Assembly: GCA_949126835.1 (NCBI GenBank)
Contig: OX421508.1
Location: 14,834,272-14,898,271, forward strand
Reading direction: 5' to 3'
Source: Anisus vortex
Lineage: Eukaryota > Mollusca > Gastropoda > Planorbidae
DNA: 64,000 bases
The notes under the pieces were generated by a model. The model was not told where the DNA came from. It saw only the letters and a program-made list of their open reading frames with translations, and searched no databases. Position numbers and translations under genes: made by a program. Positions 1 to 10,131 of the stretch are shown piece by piece. Positions within the stretch are counted from its first letter, which is position 1. The number at the start of each line of letters is the position of its first letter.

Positions 1-1
1 A

Positions 2-34
2 GCGAATCTCAATATCCCAGAGGGCATTGCTGAG
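2..34 (+). CDS. candidate exon 3' end of unnamed gene (partial)
   Basis: Frame 2 reads ANLNIPEGIAE and ends at GAG followed by gtcagg, a plausible splice donor at 35-36. A phase-0 join to the exon at 2676 keeps the frame open. The same frame also stays open past the donor to a TGA at 62-64, which would give an alternative C-terminus ending LSAL. Only 11 codons are visible because the exon starts before the window, so the assignment rests on frame and splice-site consistency. No family is recognised. Confidence 0.35.
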
Positions 35-1483
35 GTCAGGCAGATTCCACTATCAGCACTTTGACCCGAGCACCTGAACAATTTTTACAAAACTATTTTC
101 ATTTTAATCAGATTCATTCACTAAGGGTAAATTACTCTGCTTGCTTTCTATTGCCTGCCTGACACTGTGAAATATTAAATGGTCAAAAGTCAATGGGTGT
201 CTGGATGTACTATAACCTGTATGAAGCCATTACAAAAATTATTGAAAGTATTAATTCTACAGAATCTTCTCTTACATACGTAAATAATTTTATAACAATC
301 TAACATTAATGTACTGTACTAAAGAAAATATGCCAAAATGAAATTTAACTTGGCAACAAATTTTGGCTTTTTTAAAAATTATTATTTCATTGAGGCTTAA
401 TTATAAATATTTTTTTATAGTTAAACAAATATGTTTAAAAAAAAATTGATTTCAGTTCTAAAATCACATTGGCTTTCAAAAAAAAATTGACTTACAATTA
501 TCTTATTAAAGATTTTAAAAAAATATATTTTGTCTATAAATAATAAGCAGTCTTTGTATCACTACTTGGCCTATATTATTCCAACATAATTTTAACTATA
601 ATACTATTTAAAATTCAATACAAACATTTTGTAATGGCCAAAATACAATTAGGTTTTGGGGGAGGGGGGAGGTGTGGAGAAGAGATCTTAGGTTGACTTT
701 ATTGTTTGCATCTACCAATGAAATCCCAGATGAGTGAAGGGAGATTACCAGCATGCTACCCTCATGTTTTATCTCCTTATAATTTCTATGGCTATTTTTG
801 TGCATCTTTTACACATACATACACAAGTACATATTTACACACATACACAATCAACTACACACTAAATACACTCATACACACTCAACTACACGCTAAATAC
901 ACACATTTCACCAAATACGCTATCTGTGTTATTTCTAGATTGAGCCCAATGTATTTCTCTTCTGGACACACTTCTATACAGCATGTTTAAATACACCATG
1001 TAATATTAATGACCCTAATAGTGGGCACTTTTAGCCATTTTACTCCTGGCATTACACTCCTTCCAACCATCAGTCTTATTAAAGAATAGCTCCACAGGTG
1101 TTTACAAAACTCTATATCTACACACACAAATACAACAACATTTAGTAAGAACTCAACCTTCATTACTTTATTCATTTATATATTGGAATCATTATTTTGT
1201 AACTATTTAAATGAGATGAAACCTATTACCGGTACTCTACAAATGACTTTGCTTATACCGTCACCCAAGTCTTGTATAAAACAATCAGTTAAACATGTCC
1301 TTATAACAAGTAATATACTTCTTGACCTATGTACTATTGATGTATGCTACACTGCATGGGAAGTTGCTATGGTAATAGACATGTGATGTTTCATATAGTC
1401 AGAAGATTTCATTATTCTATATCCATGCACTGCATATAAGAAAATGAAATTGATACCAACATTGGAAATATTTATAGTGGGGG

Positions 1484-1852
1484 AATGTATTGTAAATATT
1501 TACTTCAGCTAGTGGGTGATGTACTGTAAATATTTACCTACAGCTAGTGGGTGATGTACTGTAAATATTTACCTAAAGCTAGTGGGTGATGTACTGTAAA
1601 TATTTAGACCTACAGCTAGTGGGTGATGTACTGTTAATATTTACCTACAGCTAGTGGGTGATGTACTGTAAATATTTATCTACAGCTAGTGGGTGATGTA
1701 CTGTAAATATTTAGACCTACAGCTAGTGGGTGATGTACTATAAATATTTACCTATATTTAGTGGGTGATGTACTATAAATATTTACTTATATTTAGTGCT
1801 GATGTACTGTAAATATTTACCTACAGCTAGTGGGCGATGTACTATAAATATT
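1484..1852. repeat. 35-37 bp minisatellite, about 10 copies
   Basis: The unit holds tgtaaatatttacc followed by tacagctagtgggtgatg, with point variants and an occasional extra 'ga'. Most units contain TGTAAATA, the Pumilio consensus, on the sense strand of the gene model. It lies in the probable first intron. Confidence 0.9.
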
Positions 1853-2029
1853 CACATTTAATAACTTTATTGAGAAGTGAATGGCTTTGATTTGTTCTGT
1901 CCTTCATCTTCTTAGTGTTGGGGGCTGAATGATCTTTATTTTTTGATAGAACAGGTCATATAATCATTCTCTTGTTTTCCCTCATCCCCAAACCCACACA
2001 TTACCAAATTACATGTGGTAAAACAAACA

Positions 2030-2047
2030 GGGGGGGGGGGGGGGGGG
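2030..2047. repeat. poly-G tract, 18 bases
   Basis: An uninterrupted run of 18 G residues in an AT-rich setting. Its length may be unreliable in sequencing, and it could form a G-quadruplex. Confidence 0.95.
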
Positions 2048-2675
2048 AGAAGATAAAATGTTGAAAGCTCAACATGTTCATTCATCCATTCACTTTGCTG
2101 CCCTGACCTTTGACCCTAAACTGTCAGCTTTTCCTTTAAATGTTAGTTAAACTCTTCTGCTATACCTTTAGCCTTTAGATTAGGTCTGCTTTTTATCTAG
2201 ATGAAATAGTGGCTTCTACAGTTTTATCTCTAATACTATACTAATATTATATCTACTGGTATAAGTATTGTCTATAACACTTTGCCACCCTACTTAGGAG
2301 AGAAGGACCACTATAAAATGAACATGAATGCTACATAGTTTAAAACCATTTGGCTGCTGAGTAGCTTTTACAAGATATCTTCTGCATGTTGCTTTGATTT
2401 TAGTTTCTTTTCAATTTAAAACAAAATATTTTCAGGAAAAAGCATGAAGCATTTTGGGCACTTTATGTTGATTAAAAATATTGGCATTATATTTGTTGAT
2501 AGAAATAATTAAGTGTTACACTTTAAAAAAAACTTTTATTTTTACTTTGTCGATATAATGCATAATTTAAAAAAAATTTATATGGAAAAAAAATGTAAAG
2601 AAAAATTTCCTAAAGGTTTCTTGCTAGTTTTGTTAGGCAGTTGCTTGAATAATCCATACAACTTTTCTCCCTTAG

Positions 2676-2771
2676 GCTAATGGACAAGCCCCCATAATAA
2701 ATCTTTCTTCTAATCAGTCTCAGTCTGGAATGGAGGAGACAACCGTATCAACAATTGGTGAAGTCATTGAG
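2676..2771 (+). CDS. internal exon of unnamed gene, 32 codons
   Basis: Exactly 96 nt, phase 0 at both ends, between acceptor ttctcccttag and GAG followed by gtctgc, which is a weaker donor. The translation starts ANGQAPIINLSSNQSQ, continues SGMEETTVSTIGEVIE and has no stop. Its composition is clearly less AT-rich than the flanks. It reads in phase into the terminal exon at 4582, whose first codon lies directly after an acceptor. The segment is polar, rich in Ser, Gln and Thr, and is probably part of a disordered cytoplasmic region. The protein family is not recognised. Confidence 0.6.
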
Positions 2772-4581
2772 GTCTGCTCAACATTTTCCTTCATCTGTAC
2801 ATCTCTCGCTGTATTTCTTTAACTTTTCTTTTCTTCCGAGAATCTGGCTGGAAGAATTTTTGTTTTCAATTTTCTTGTAAATGCACCAGACTAACAAATT
2901 GTTGTTGTTTTTTCTTTCATTTAATCTCCACAAATCATAATAACTAACTAGCATGTTTTTTTCAGACTTGGGTTGTGTTGCTTGTTGTTTTTTTTTCCTT
3001 TCTAGCATGCCATTATTTAATTTAGTTGTCTAAAATGCTTTAAGTTTTTTGCATTAATAGCATGCTTATGTACTTGTGTGTAATGTTATTATGTTAATAA
3101 AGACATAAGTTTAGACATTATCAATTATGACACTAATCAAATCAGAAGAGCTTTTGTTTTTACTTTGTATAATAAATTTACTGTACCTTATAAATCTTTT
3201 TATCAAATTTATATTTTTAAATCATATATTCTAGTTGGAAATATACTTTTTAAAATTCTAGATTTCATCAATTCCAAGACAGAGAAAACATTTTTTTTTA
3301 TTTTATTAATGCATTTTTGGGATATGTGAATATTTTGTGGGCTGCTTGAAAAAAACAGGGAAACCAACACTGTAACATCATTTAAAACACTAATCAAATG
3401 TCTTAAGACTTATAAAATAGAGGCCTAGGTAATCTCCACCTTCTTCACTGACAGAAGTAACTGATTCTATTTGATAAACGAATACAAACAATAAAAACAC
3501 TGGCCTTTTCGGAAGTACTTATACTTATAGAGATTACTTATGATGAAAAAAGAGCAATAGTCAGTCTAAAGTTATAAGCTGTGCAGGTGATTCATGATTT
3601 CATTTCATTTTCACCTATATACTAGAGGCTACAAAAGCATACTACAGACTACATAGCTTTACTGTAAGATTAGTTTTTTGCAGGCCACCCCAATGCCATG
3701 TGTCCAGGTTTTAATTTAGTCCTGAGGACAACCTTACATTTTGATCTTACATTTGACTTGTAATTTTTAGATATTGAATACATTTCATGTAAAAGCTTTC
3801 AACATTTCACTTTATTCAAACTAAGTTTTTGCTTGTATTCACATTTTGTTCAACATAACCCTTAGCCTAACCCTTTTCATTCAAATTAACACATTTGGAT
3901 TACAACATATAGTGTTGTTATTTAATGTAAAACAAAATTTAAGTAGAAAAAAAAAAAACAATTGTAGAAAAAAGAATGATTGAAATTGCACAATAAAATG
4001 AAAGTATTTATTTTTTATAAGTTTCCATAGTTACCATATGTTGTTGTTATTTTGTTATTCAAAAATAATTTTCTAAAACATCTTTTTCTACAATTTTTAT
4101 TTGAGACACAATTCAATCAAATTCATTTCTTTGGTTAAAAAAAAAAAGACTAGTAGCATATAATATTGCAAATAATTTTTACAATTCTCATGTTTTCTTT
4201 ATATTTGTTTGTTTTTTAGGCTTTTTTAGTTTGTATTTTTTTTATTGTAAATATTTTGTAAACTTAATGTTCATTGAATCAAGCTGTGATTAAATTACCT
4301 TCCTTTAGTTATTTAGTTTAATGACAAAAAAAAAGTGATATTGTGAATTATAATTAATGAAATAGTTTTTATTGATCAAGTTGTCTGGATACTTGTGTGT
4401 GTTCTTATGAGTTAAAGAATAAATCACAATGTGTTCTTTTTTTAAAACACTAGTTGTAAAGTAATTGCAAAATATATGCAATAATGGTATGTATCCAAGA
4501 TAAAAAATTTATATTGTGTTTATATTACAAATAGATTTCACCATTGTTTAAGACTCACTTTTGTTTTTATTTTCCTAACAG
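2772..4581 (+). other. probable intron 2 of unnamed gene
   Basis: AT-rich, with poly-A and poly-T runs and stops in all frames. It ends in tttgtttttattttcctaacag-type sequence, a good polypyrimidine tract plus AG. It contains a short LINE relic near 3330-3400. I see nothing else in it. Confidence 0.55.
3330..3400 (+). mobile_element. short LINE 3'-end relic (CR1/Jockey-like)
   Basis: The stretch gggctgcttgaaaaaaac through catcatttaaaacac aligns by eye with the coding end of the better preserved LINE on the opposite strand at 49484-50388, which ends in TSFKTLIKMQD. It is strongly decayed and not translatable. It is called only because the same word order occurs in three places in the window. 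Confidence 0.4.
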
Positions 4582-5262
4582 TTGCAAACTAAAAGCAAGA
4601 AAAAATATTCACCATCAAAACTTCAGGGTTATATAAATCCAGCTTTGTCCTTGTCATCAGAAAATATACCATCCACCATTCCTGCATCTCCCTCATCAGG
4701 AAAGCATGGTTACATCAACAAAGCCTTCACCTCAGCTGAAGACATCACACTGCCCAGAAATCAGCCACAAGTCTTAAAAGGGGAGGTTCATAAAAGCAGT
4801 CCTGTGGCTGGCGGCAACAAACTGGTTGCAAGCAGGAAACTTTCTTCAGAGAGCATAAACAATGGCATCATTACCACCAGCTTCTCCTCCATACAGTCAC
4901 CATCCCCGCCCCAGACAGACTCGCCACAACCTGACATTTCCTCCATAGACACAGTGCTGAAGTCTGACTGTATTCTCATTGAAGACTCATTTTCACCTGT
5001 GCCCATGGCCGATTCAAGTGAGGACAGCGCAGCTGAAAGAGTCCGATTGCCATCCATTGATTCATCACCTGAAAATGCAGCCGTGAAGATTGTTCAGCCT
5101 GTAATGAAAACTATTGAAGTTAAAAAGAGTGAAAGAGATAAGGAAGAGTTGCAGAACTTGAATGTGCCAGCTTCACATGTAGGTGAAACGAACCATGGAC
5201 AAACTCCTGCCGACTTTAAACTCCCAGCAGTAAATGGAGAAGAAAAGGAAATCATGCTCTGA
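4582..5262 (+). CDS. terminal exon of unnamed gene: Ser/Pro-rich C-terminal tail
   Basis: An open frame of 226 codons starts directly at an AG acceptor (4580-4581) and ends at TGA 5260-5262. The first codon is TTG, so this is a splice junction and not an initiator. An early basic stretch KSKKK is followed by two related motifs, LQGYINPALSLSSE (about residues 14-27) and KHGYINKAFTSAED (about 42-55). Then come long Ser/Pro-rich stretches such as SPSPPQTDSPQPD and SVPMADSSEDSAAE-like acidic segments, and a charged end. The last four residues EIML fit a class II PDZ-binding motif (hydrophobic at -2 and 0). There is no membrane segment in this part. It looks like the disordered cytoplasmic tail of a membrane or scaffold protein (inference). 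Codon content and base composition differ sharply from the flanks, so the coding call is firm while identity is unknown. Confidence 0.85.
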   Translation: MQTKSKKKYSPSKLQGYINPALSLSSENIPSTIPASPSSGKHGYINKAFTSAEDITLPRNQPQVLKGEVHKSSPVAGGNKLVASRKLSSESINNGIITTSFSSIQSPSPPQTDSPQPDISSIDTVLKSDCILIEDSFSPVPMADSSEDSAAERVRLPSIDSSPENAAVKIVQPVMKTIEVKKSERDKEELQNLNVPASHVGETNHGQTPADFKLPAVNGEEKEIML

Positions 5263-6600
5263 TGGAGTCCCTTGTTAACCTTTGCTTGTAAATATTATAG
5301 TTCATTTGTTGTTATCATTTATTTCTAACAATGAATAACATGGATTGGAGCAACAACAACAAACAAACAACATAACATATGAACTAATATAATTCATGAC
5401 AATAGTCTGTTCAGCATGACAAGACAGCTTACTTCATCTTGCTAAATTGTATAATTTCTCATTGGTGTTTCTAATAGAGGAGACTAGTACAATGAATGAT
5501 ATAAACATGTTTTGTTTGTTAAAGGTATAATTCGATTCTTTCATTGCCAATGTCTTTGGGTTTAAGTGCTAAATCATTTTTAGTGTGCACAATTTTAATG
5601 TATTTACTCAAAATAAGTTTTTTTGCTTTAAAAAAAATGATTTTTATTTTTTTACAAACTTTTAAAATATTTTCTTTACATGCCTTTATATTTCTAAGCT
5701 TTATTTACATGTGAAACATATTAACAAAACATTCCATGCTATATAAAGTTTGTAAATATGTTAGTAAAACCATGTTCCATGCTATATACAGTTTGTGAAT
5801 ATGTTAGTAAAACCACATTCCATGTTATATACAGTTTGTAAAAATGTTAGTAAACCCACATTCCATGTTATATAAATATTTGTAAAATAGAATTTGTTTA
5901 CTAAATGGGCATGCTCATTCAAATATGCTGTTGGAACTGGCTATAATTCAGTGTCTATCACTGTTATTTCCAGTTGCCTTTAGCTAATTAAAATTTATTC
6001 ACTAAACCATAAATACATGGAATGGGTATCCATTAAACCTAAGCAGAGACAAAAAATGTCCACCTTATTAAGCAACATCTTTTTCCTAAAAAGTTTATGA
6101 ACTCTAAATAAACTAGTTGAATTAAAAATTATATTTTGAATAAATTTTTTTCCATTATTTATGTATTTACACTTAGTGAAAAACAACTAATGGTATGAAT
6201 GAATACATTTTTTGAATGTGTTACACCACCAATTGTTTCGTTGGAAGCCATTCTAAACTTGTATATAAGCATTGCCAAGCCATGTATATAGGGCAGTGTA
6301 TTTACCTCTTAAGGCTATATTTCTTACCAAGTATTTTTACTGAGTACTGAGTAATTTTATTTCTATAGATAATTTTTGTAATTTCATTTTCCATTATGGC
6401 TAAGACATATTGATGCTATTGCAAATAGTAAAGAATGATTTAATCATAAAATAAATAATAAAATAGCACAGAGGTTGGCCGTTTTTTTTTCTTCATATGA
6501 CAATATTTTATAGCAATAAACTGTAATGTGGAAATTAGCAATAATTTCTTTTTACATTTTAAAGTTTTAGAAAGCTATGAATTCAATAAAGTGCATAATA
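5263..6600 (+). other. 3' UTR and downstream region of unnamed gene
   Basis: AT-rich and non-coding after the TGA. TGTAAATA (Pumilio consensus) occurs at 5287-5294 and 5751-5758, with a TGTGAATA variant at 5794-5801. AATAAA-type polyadenylation signals occur near 6107, in a cluster near 6450-6462, near 6516 and near 6586. I cannot tell which is used, so the 3' limit is a guess. Confidence 0.45.
5728..5886. repeat. about 46-bp tandem repeat, 3.5 copies, in the probable 3' UTR
   Basis: The unit holds acattccatgctatata followed by agtttgtaaatatgttagta. Two of the units carry TGTRAATA. Confidence 0.85.
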
Positions 6601-6905
6601 AACAAATATATGACTAGATGTAAATAAAAAACTAATTTACCTGATTAAAAGAATGGAAAAAAAGTTCGCATTAAAAACATTTGAACATAAAATTACATAT
6701 ACTAATAATATTTTATCAATTTTTTTTTCTTAAGATGCACTTATTAGTTTTTAAATTTCACATATTCATGAAAGGTTTTTATGTTTTTCAATTTTGTTTC
6801 CTTATTTATAATGAACTCATTCAACAGACATATTGGAAAATTAATTTTTTTAAAGTGATTTTAATCATTTTTTTGTCTGAATTAAAATATTTATAAGGTT
6901 TTATG
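6601..6905. other. AT-rich intergenic stretch
   Basis: Very AT-rich with long T runs. Open frames here have low-complexity F/I/L/K composition and no recognisable domain. I see nothing in it. Confidence 0.5.
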
Positions 6906-6907
6906 CA

Positions 6908-6965
6908 TGGACCAAAGTGGTCTAGTGATAGAGTGCTTGTATTCTAAAGGTCTGTGGTTCACTAG
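6908..6965 (+). mobile_element. tRNA-like SINE head relic
   Basis: The words gtggtctagtgatagagtgc and ggtctgtggttcacta have the order and spacing of a tRNA D-arm (A box) and T-arm (B box, relaxed from GGTTCGANTCC). The 16-bp minisatellite that follows is a multiplication of the B-box side. No acceptor stem is visible, so this is read as a SINE head or tRNA relic and not as a functional tRNA. Confidence 0.4.
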
Positions 6966-7187
6966 GTCTGTGGTTCACTAGATCTGTGGTTCACTAGGTC
7001 TGTGGTTCACTAGATCTGTGGTTCACTAGGTCTGTGGTTCTCTAGGTCTGTGCTTCACTAGGTCTTTGGTTTACTAGGTCTGTGGTTCACTAGGTCTGTG
7101 GTTCACTAGGTCTGTGGTTCACTAGGTCTGTGGTTCACTAGGTCTGTGGTTCACTAGGTCTGTGGTTCACTAGGTCTGTGGTTCACT
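6948..7187. repeat. 16-bp minisatellite, 15 copies
   Basis: The unit is aggtctgtggttcact with very few variants (ctgtgcttcact, ctttggtttact). Each unit contains ggttcact, a B-box-like word. The array starts inside the tRNA-like sequence. Confidence 0.95.
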
Positions 7188-7441
7188 TTCTATGTTTTTA
7201 GGGTATCTTTGAATCTATTCATCTTTAATCAAACTGACAAGTTAAGGAAAATGAAATTAGTTACAGATCTCTAATACACCTTGTATGTCTCCACTGGTGG
7301 CCTCTGCTTTTCAAGTCTTTATTTCTGTAATGTTTGTTAAAGGAAACTCACTTTGTATTATTTAACAGTAATAAAGAAATAAAAATTAATTCTGAAAACT
7401 TTGACACCATTATACCAAGCATTTAAAAAAATCTATTTTAG

Positions 7442-7622
7442 CCTTCAGCCATAAAACCACCTGAAATCTAGCATTTTTGCCCTCAGCCCTGAAACCACCT
7501 GAATTCTAGCAATTTTGCCCTCAGCCCTGAAACCACCTGAAATCTAGCATTTTTGCCCTCAGCCCTAAACCACCTGAAATCTAGCATTTTTGCCCTCAGC
7601 CCTGAAACCACCTGAAATCTAG
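7442..7622. repeat. 38-bp minisatellite, about 4.7 copies
   Basis: The unit holds accacctgaaatctagca followed by tttttgccctcagccctgaa. The reading frame through it on the - strand is a by-product of the repeat. Confidence 0.9.
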
Positions 7623-7970
7623 TAACAGCTACAAATATCAAATCTATTTGCTCACTTTTTGTCAATTCAATATTTGTATACTTCATTCTTGATATATTCA
7701 CAAATGTAATGAATTCCAGACAGTTGCCAAATTGTGTAAAATGATTTATACATTTCACTTAAGTCTTTCTGATAGCAGTGGAACACTGTCAAGTGCAGCT
7801 TTTACCTATATACTAAACTTTCATTTTCCATATTGTATATTTTTTTAGATTTGTACTTTTACTGTAAAATTTGTTCTGATTACTAGTTCCTACTGGTATT
7901 TCAGTGCCTAATTTTGTTGTCTTCTTTATTGGATAAATCTTTAGCTCTAAGTTTGAGCTCTGAATAGAAA
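7623..7970. other. AT-rich stretch without recognised features
   Basis: Non-coding AT-rich sequence between a minisatellite and the mariner-type MITE. I see nothing in it. Confidence 0.5.
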
Positions 7971-7972
7971 TA

Positions 7973-8776
7973 CAGTGGTACCTCGAGTTACAAACTGAAT
8001 TCGTTCCTGATTTCATTTGTAGCCTGAAACATTGAAATCAATGCAAAAACTCAATCTGTTTCAAGATTCTAAAAAATTTTCTTTTTTTTTTTACTAACAT
8101 CCAGTTACTGGACGAAACATATTACATATAAAGTCATATATACAACGAAAACAACCAAATAAAATACAAGTTGCTTTTTATTGATCCAGATTAAGAGAAG
8201 ATTTTCAACTTTCAATCAAATTTGAGGTCTTTGCTTCTGCAGATTAGTTACGCCTTTAGCCACTGATTTGAGTACCGGTAACTCTTTGTTTTTTATGATG
8301 GTGTAACCACAATGTAGCAATGTCACACACACGATGTAGCAATGTCACACACACGATGTAGCAATGTCACACACACGCTGTAGCAATGTCACACACACAA
8401 ACACCATTTACATAATTATTTCTTTCTTTACCTCAACTATTATACATTTTGCTTCCTAGTAGCACCACTACAGTTCTTCTAACTCATAATTGATGGGGTT
8501 AACAAGGACAATAATGAAAGAAAAACTTAACAGAGTGCCACTGCTAAGAAATCTGTTACTGCTGTGTAGTAAGGCCAATGAAATCGAGGTTGCAAAATTA
8601 GGATAGGCCTACTAGGCTAGCCCAAGGTACTGCAAGGTCTTCTTTTGTACTGTAAGCGATCGTTTGTCTCCAACGCTAAACCTTCCTTTCTTCATTCGTA
8701 ACCTGAGGCACTGTTCATAACCTGAGACTGAGACAATTGTTTTCTAAATTGTTGTTCGTAACCCGAGGTTCCACTG
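7973..8776. mobile_element. non-autonomous Tc1/mariner-type element (MITE), 804 bp
   Basis: The left end cagtggtacctcgagttac and the reverse complement of the right end, cagtggaacctcgggttac, are imperfect terminal inverted repeats that agree at about 24 of 27 positions when the flanking TA is included. Both ends are flanked by TA (7971-7972 and 8777-8778), the Tc1/mariner target. No transposase frame is present. Additional end-like words (cgtaacctgagg, cataacctgagac) occur just inside the right end near 8697-8730, as sub-terminal repeats. Confidence 0.8.
8311..8400. repeat. 22-bp tandem repeat, 4 copies
   Basis: The unit is gatgtagcaatgt plus cacacacac. It lies inside the mariner-type MITE. 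Confidence 0.9.
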
Positions 8777-8778
8777 TA

Positions 8779-9127
8779 CATATCTTCTTTACCAGATATG
8801 TTTGGTAAATATGTTAAAAACAAAGAATAGAAATCAGTCGGATTGAATTTATATAAGTAATGTGCATAATTTTGTTGATGCCCAAAAACTAGTTTTACTT
8901 TTAGCATTGACAATATTTTATAGCAATAAAAATGAATACATTTGCGACAATCATAAAAACTTGTGACAATGTATTTCTTGATTTCTGTGAAGTCTTTTCT
9001 TTTTATTCAACATGTATGTGTATTTGTTATTGTAAGTTAAATCTTCAAGTGAGTAAATCATTGTACACTTGTTTGTGATAACTTGAGGTCATTGTAATTA
9101 TTGTTAAGCAATTGAACCCTCTACATT
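8779..9127. other. AT-rich stretch without recognised features
   Basis: I see no coding frame, RNA gene or element end in it. Confidence 0.5.
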
Positions 9128-9365
9128 CCTGTTGCCAACTGCTAAACATTCATGTCTGACAGCAAGTTGCCCACTACTATACGTTCATGTTTTATAGCAT
9201 GTTGCCAACTGCTATATATTCATGTTTGATAGCATGTTGCCAACTGCTAAATATTTATCTCTAACAGCATGTTGCCGACTGCTATTCATTCACGTCTGAC
9301 AGCATGTTGCCAATTGCTAATCATTCAGCTCTGACAGCATGTTGCCAATTATTAAACATTCATGT
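9128..9365. repeat. 35-bp minisatellite, about 7 copies
   Basis: The unit holds tgttgccaactgctaaacat followed by tcatgtctgacagca, with frequent point variants. Confidence 0.9.
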
Positions 9366-10131
9366 CATAATAGAGTTATGATAGTTTCCTCTTTTTAAAA
9401 GTGTCATCACTTTCAAGCAAGCCATATATACAGCAGATCATGAACTTTCTCTGCCTAAACTCTTTATTTAATAATTTAATATGCAATACTGGTATACAAC
9501 TTAACAATAGTTTGGTGTTTTTAACATTTGTTTTTATTTCATTGTACTTGATTTTGTTTACTATCAATGTACTATTGTAAGATATTGGGTTACTGTTGTA
9601 GGCTATTGGTTGCTAAACAAAATATTCTTTAGTTATGTGTATTAATGTTTATTTTATACAAATATTTTTAGCATTTAAAAACACATGAATCAGCTCATTA
9701 AAACAAACATACAAACCATACGTTTAGAATTAGTAAATTATATTTTATGCATTTTATGGAACTTCTGGGCATTTACTTTCCCATCCTTATTTATTTTATG
9801 GCATGTAATTTTGGAATTATTGAATAACATTGTATCTACATTACACAAAACCTTTTTCCAACAAAACACCCTTATTTATCTTACAATTTATGTTTAACAA
9901 TCAATCAAATTAGTTCAAGTGATGTTTAACATTTACAAAAAAAGACAATATTTTTTTTTACTGTTAAACCTCTTATTTTTATATTGTTTTTGAAATAAAA
10001 TTTAATATGAACTTATGTTGTTGAATCTTCTGTGAATTGTAATGTTTCCATATCCTTGTAGTGTTTCTGTTTCCTAGCATGAAAAAAGTCTTTGTTGAAG
10101 TCAGATCCATTGAAGTATAAAATATCTTTTG
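9366..10131. other. AT-rich spacer before the giant array
   Basis: An open frame near 9685-9897 encodes a hydrophobic, AT-biased peptide with no recognisable domain or splice context. I take it as chance and see nothing else. Confidence 0.45.

Larger units (their letters stand above)
35..2675 (+). other. probable intron 1 of unnamed gene
   Basis: AT-rich, stop-dense sequence between a candidate donor at 35 and a strong acceptor (acttttctcccttag) ending at 2675. It carries a 35-bp minisatellite at 1484-1852, an 18-base G run at 2030-2047 and a loose acac/actaaatac repeat around 800-905. I see no coding or RNA gene in it. Confidence 0.35.

Noticed and set aside
9685..9897. Hydrophobic 70-residue frame
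   Set aside because: Extreme AT bias, no splice signals and no domain. It is probably chance.
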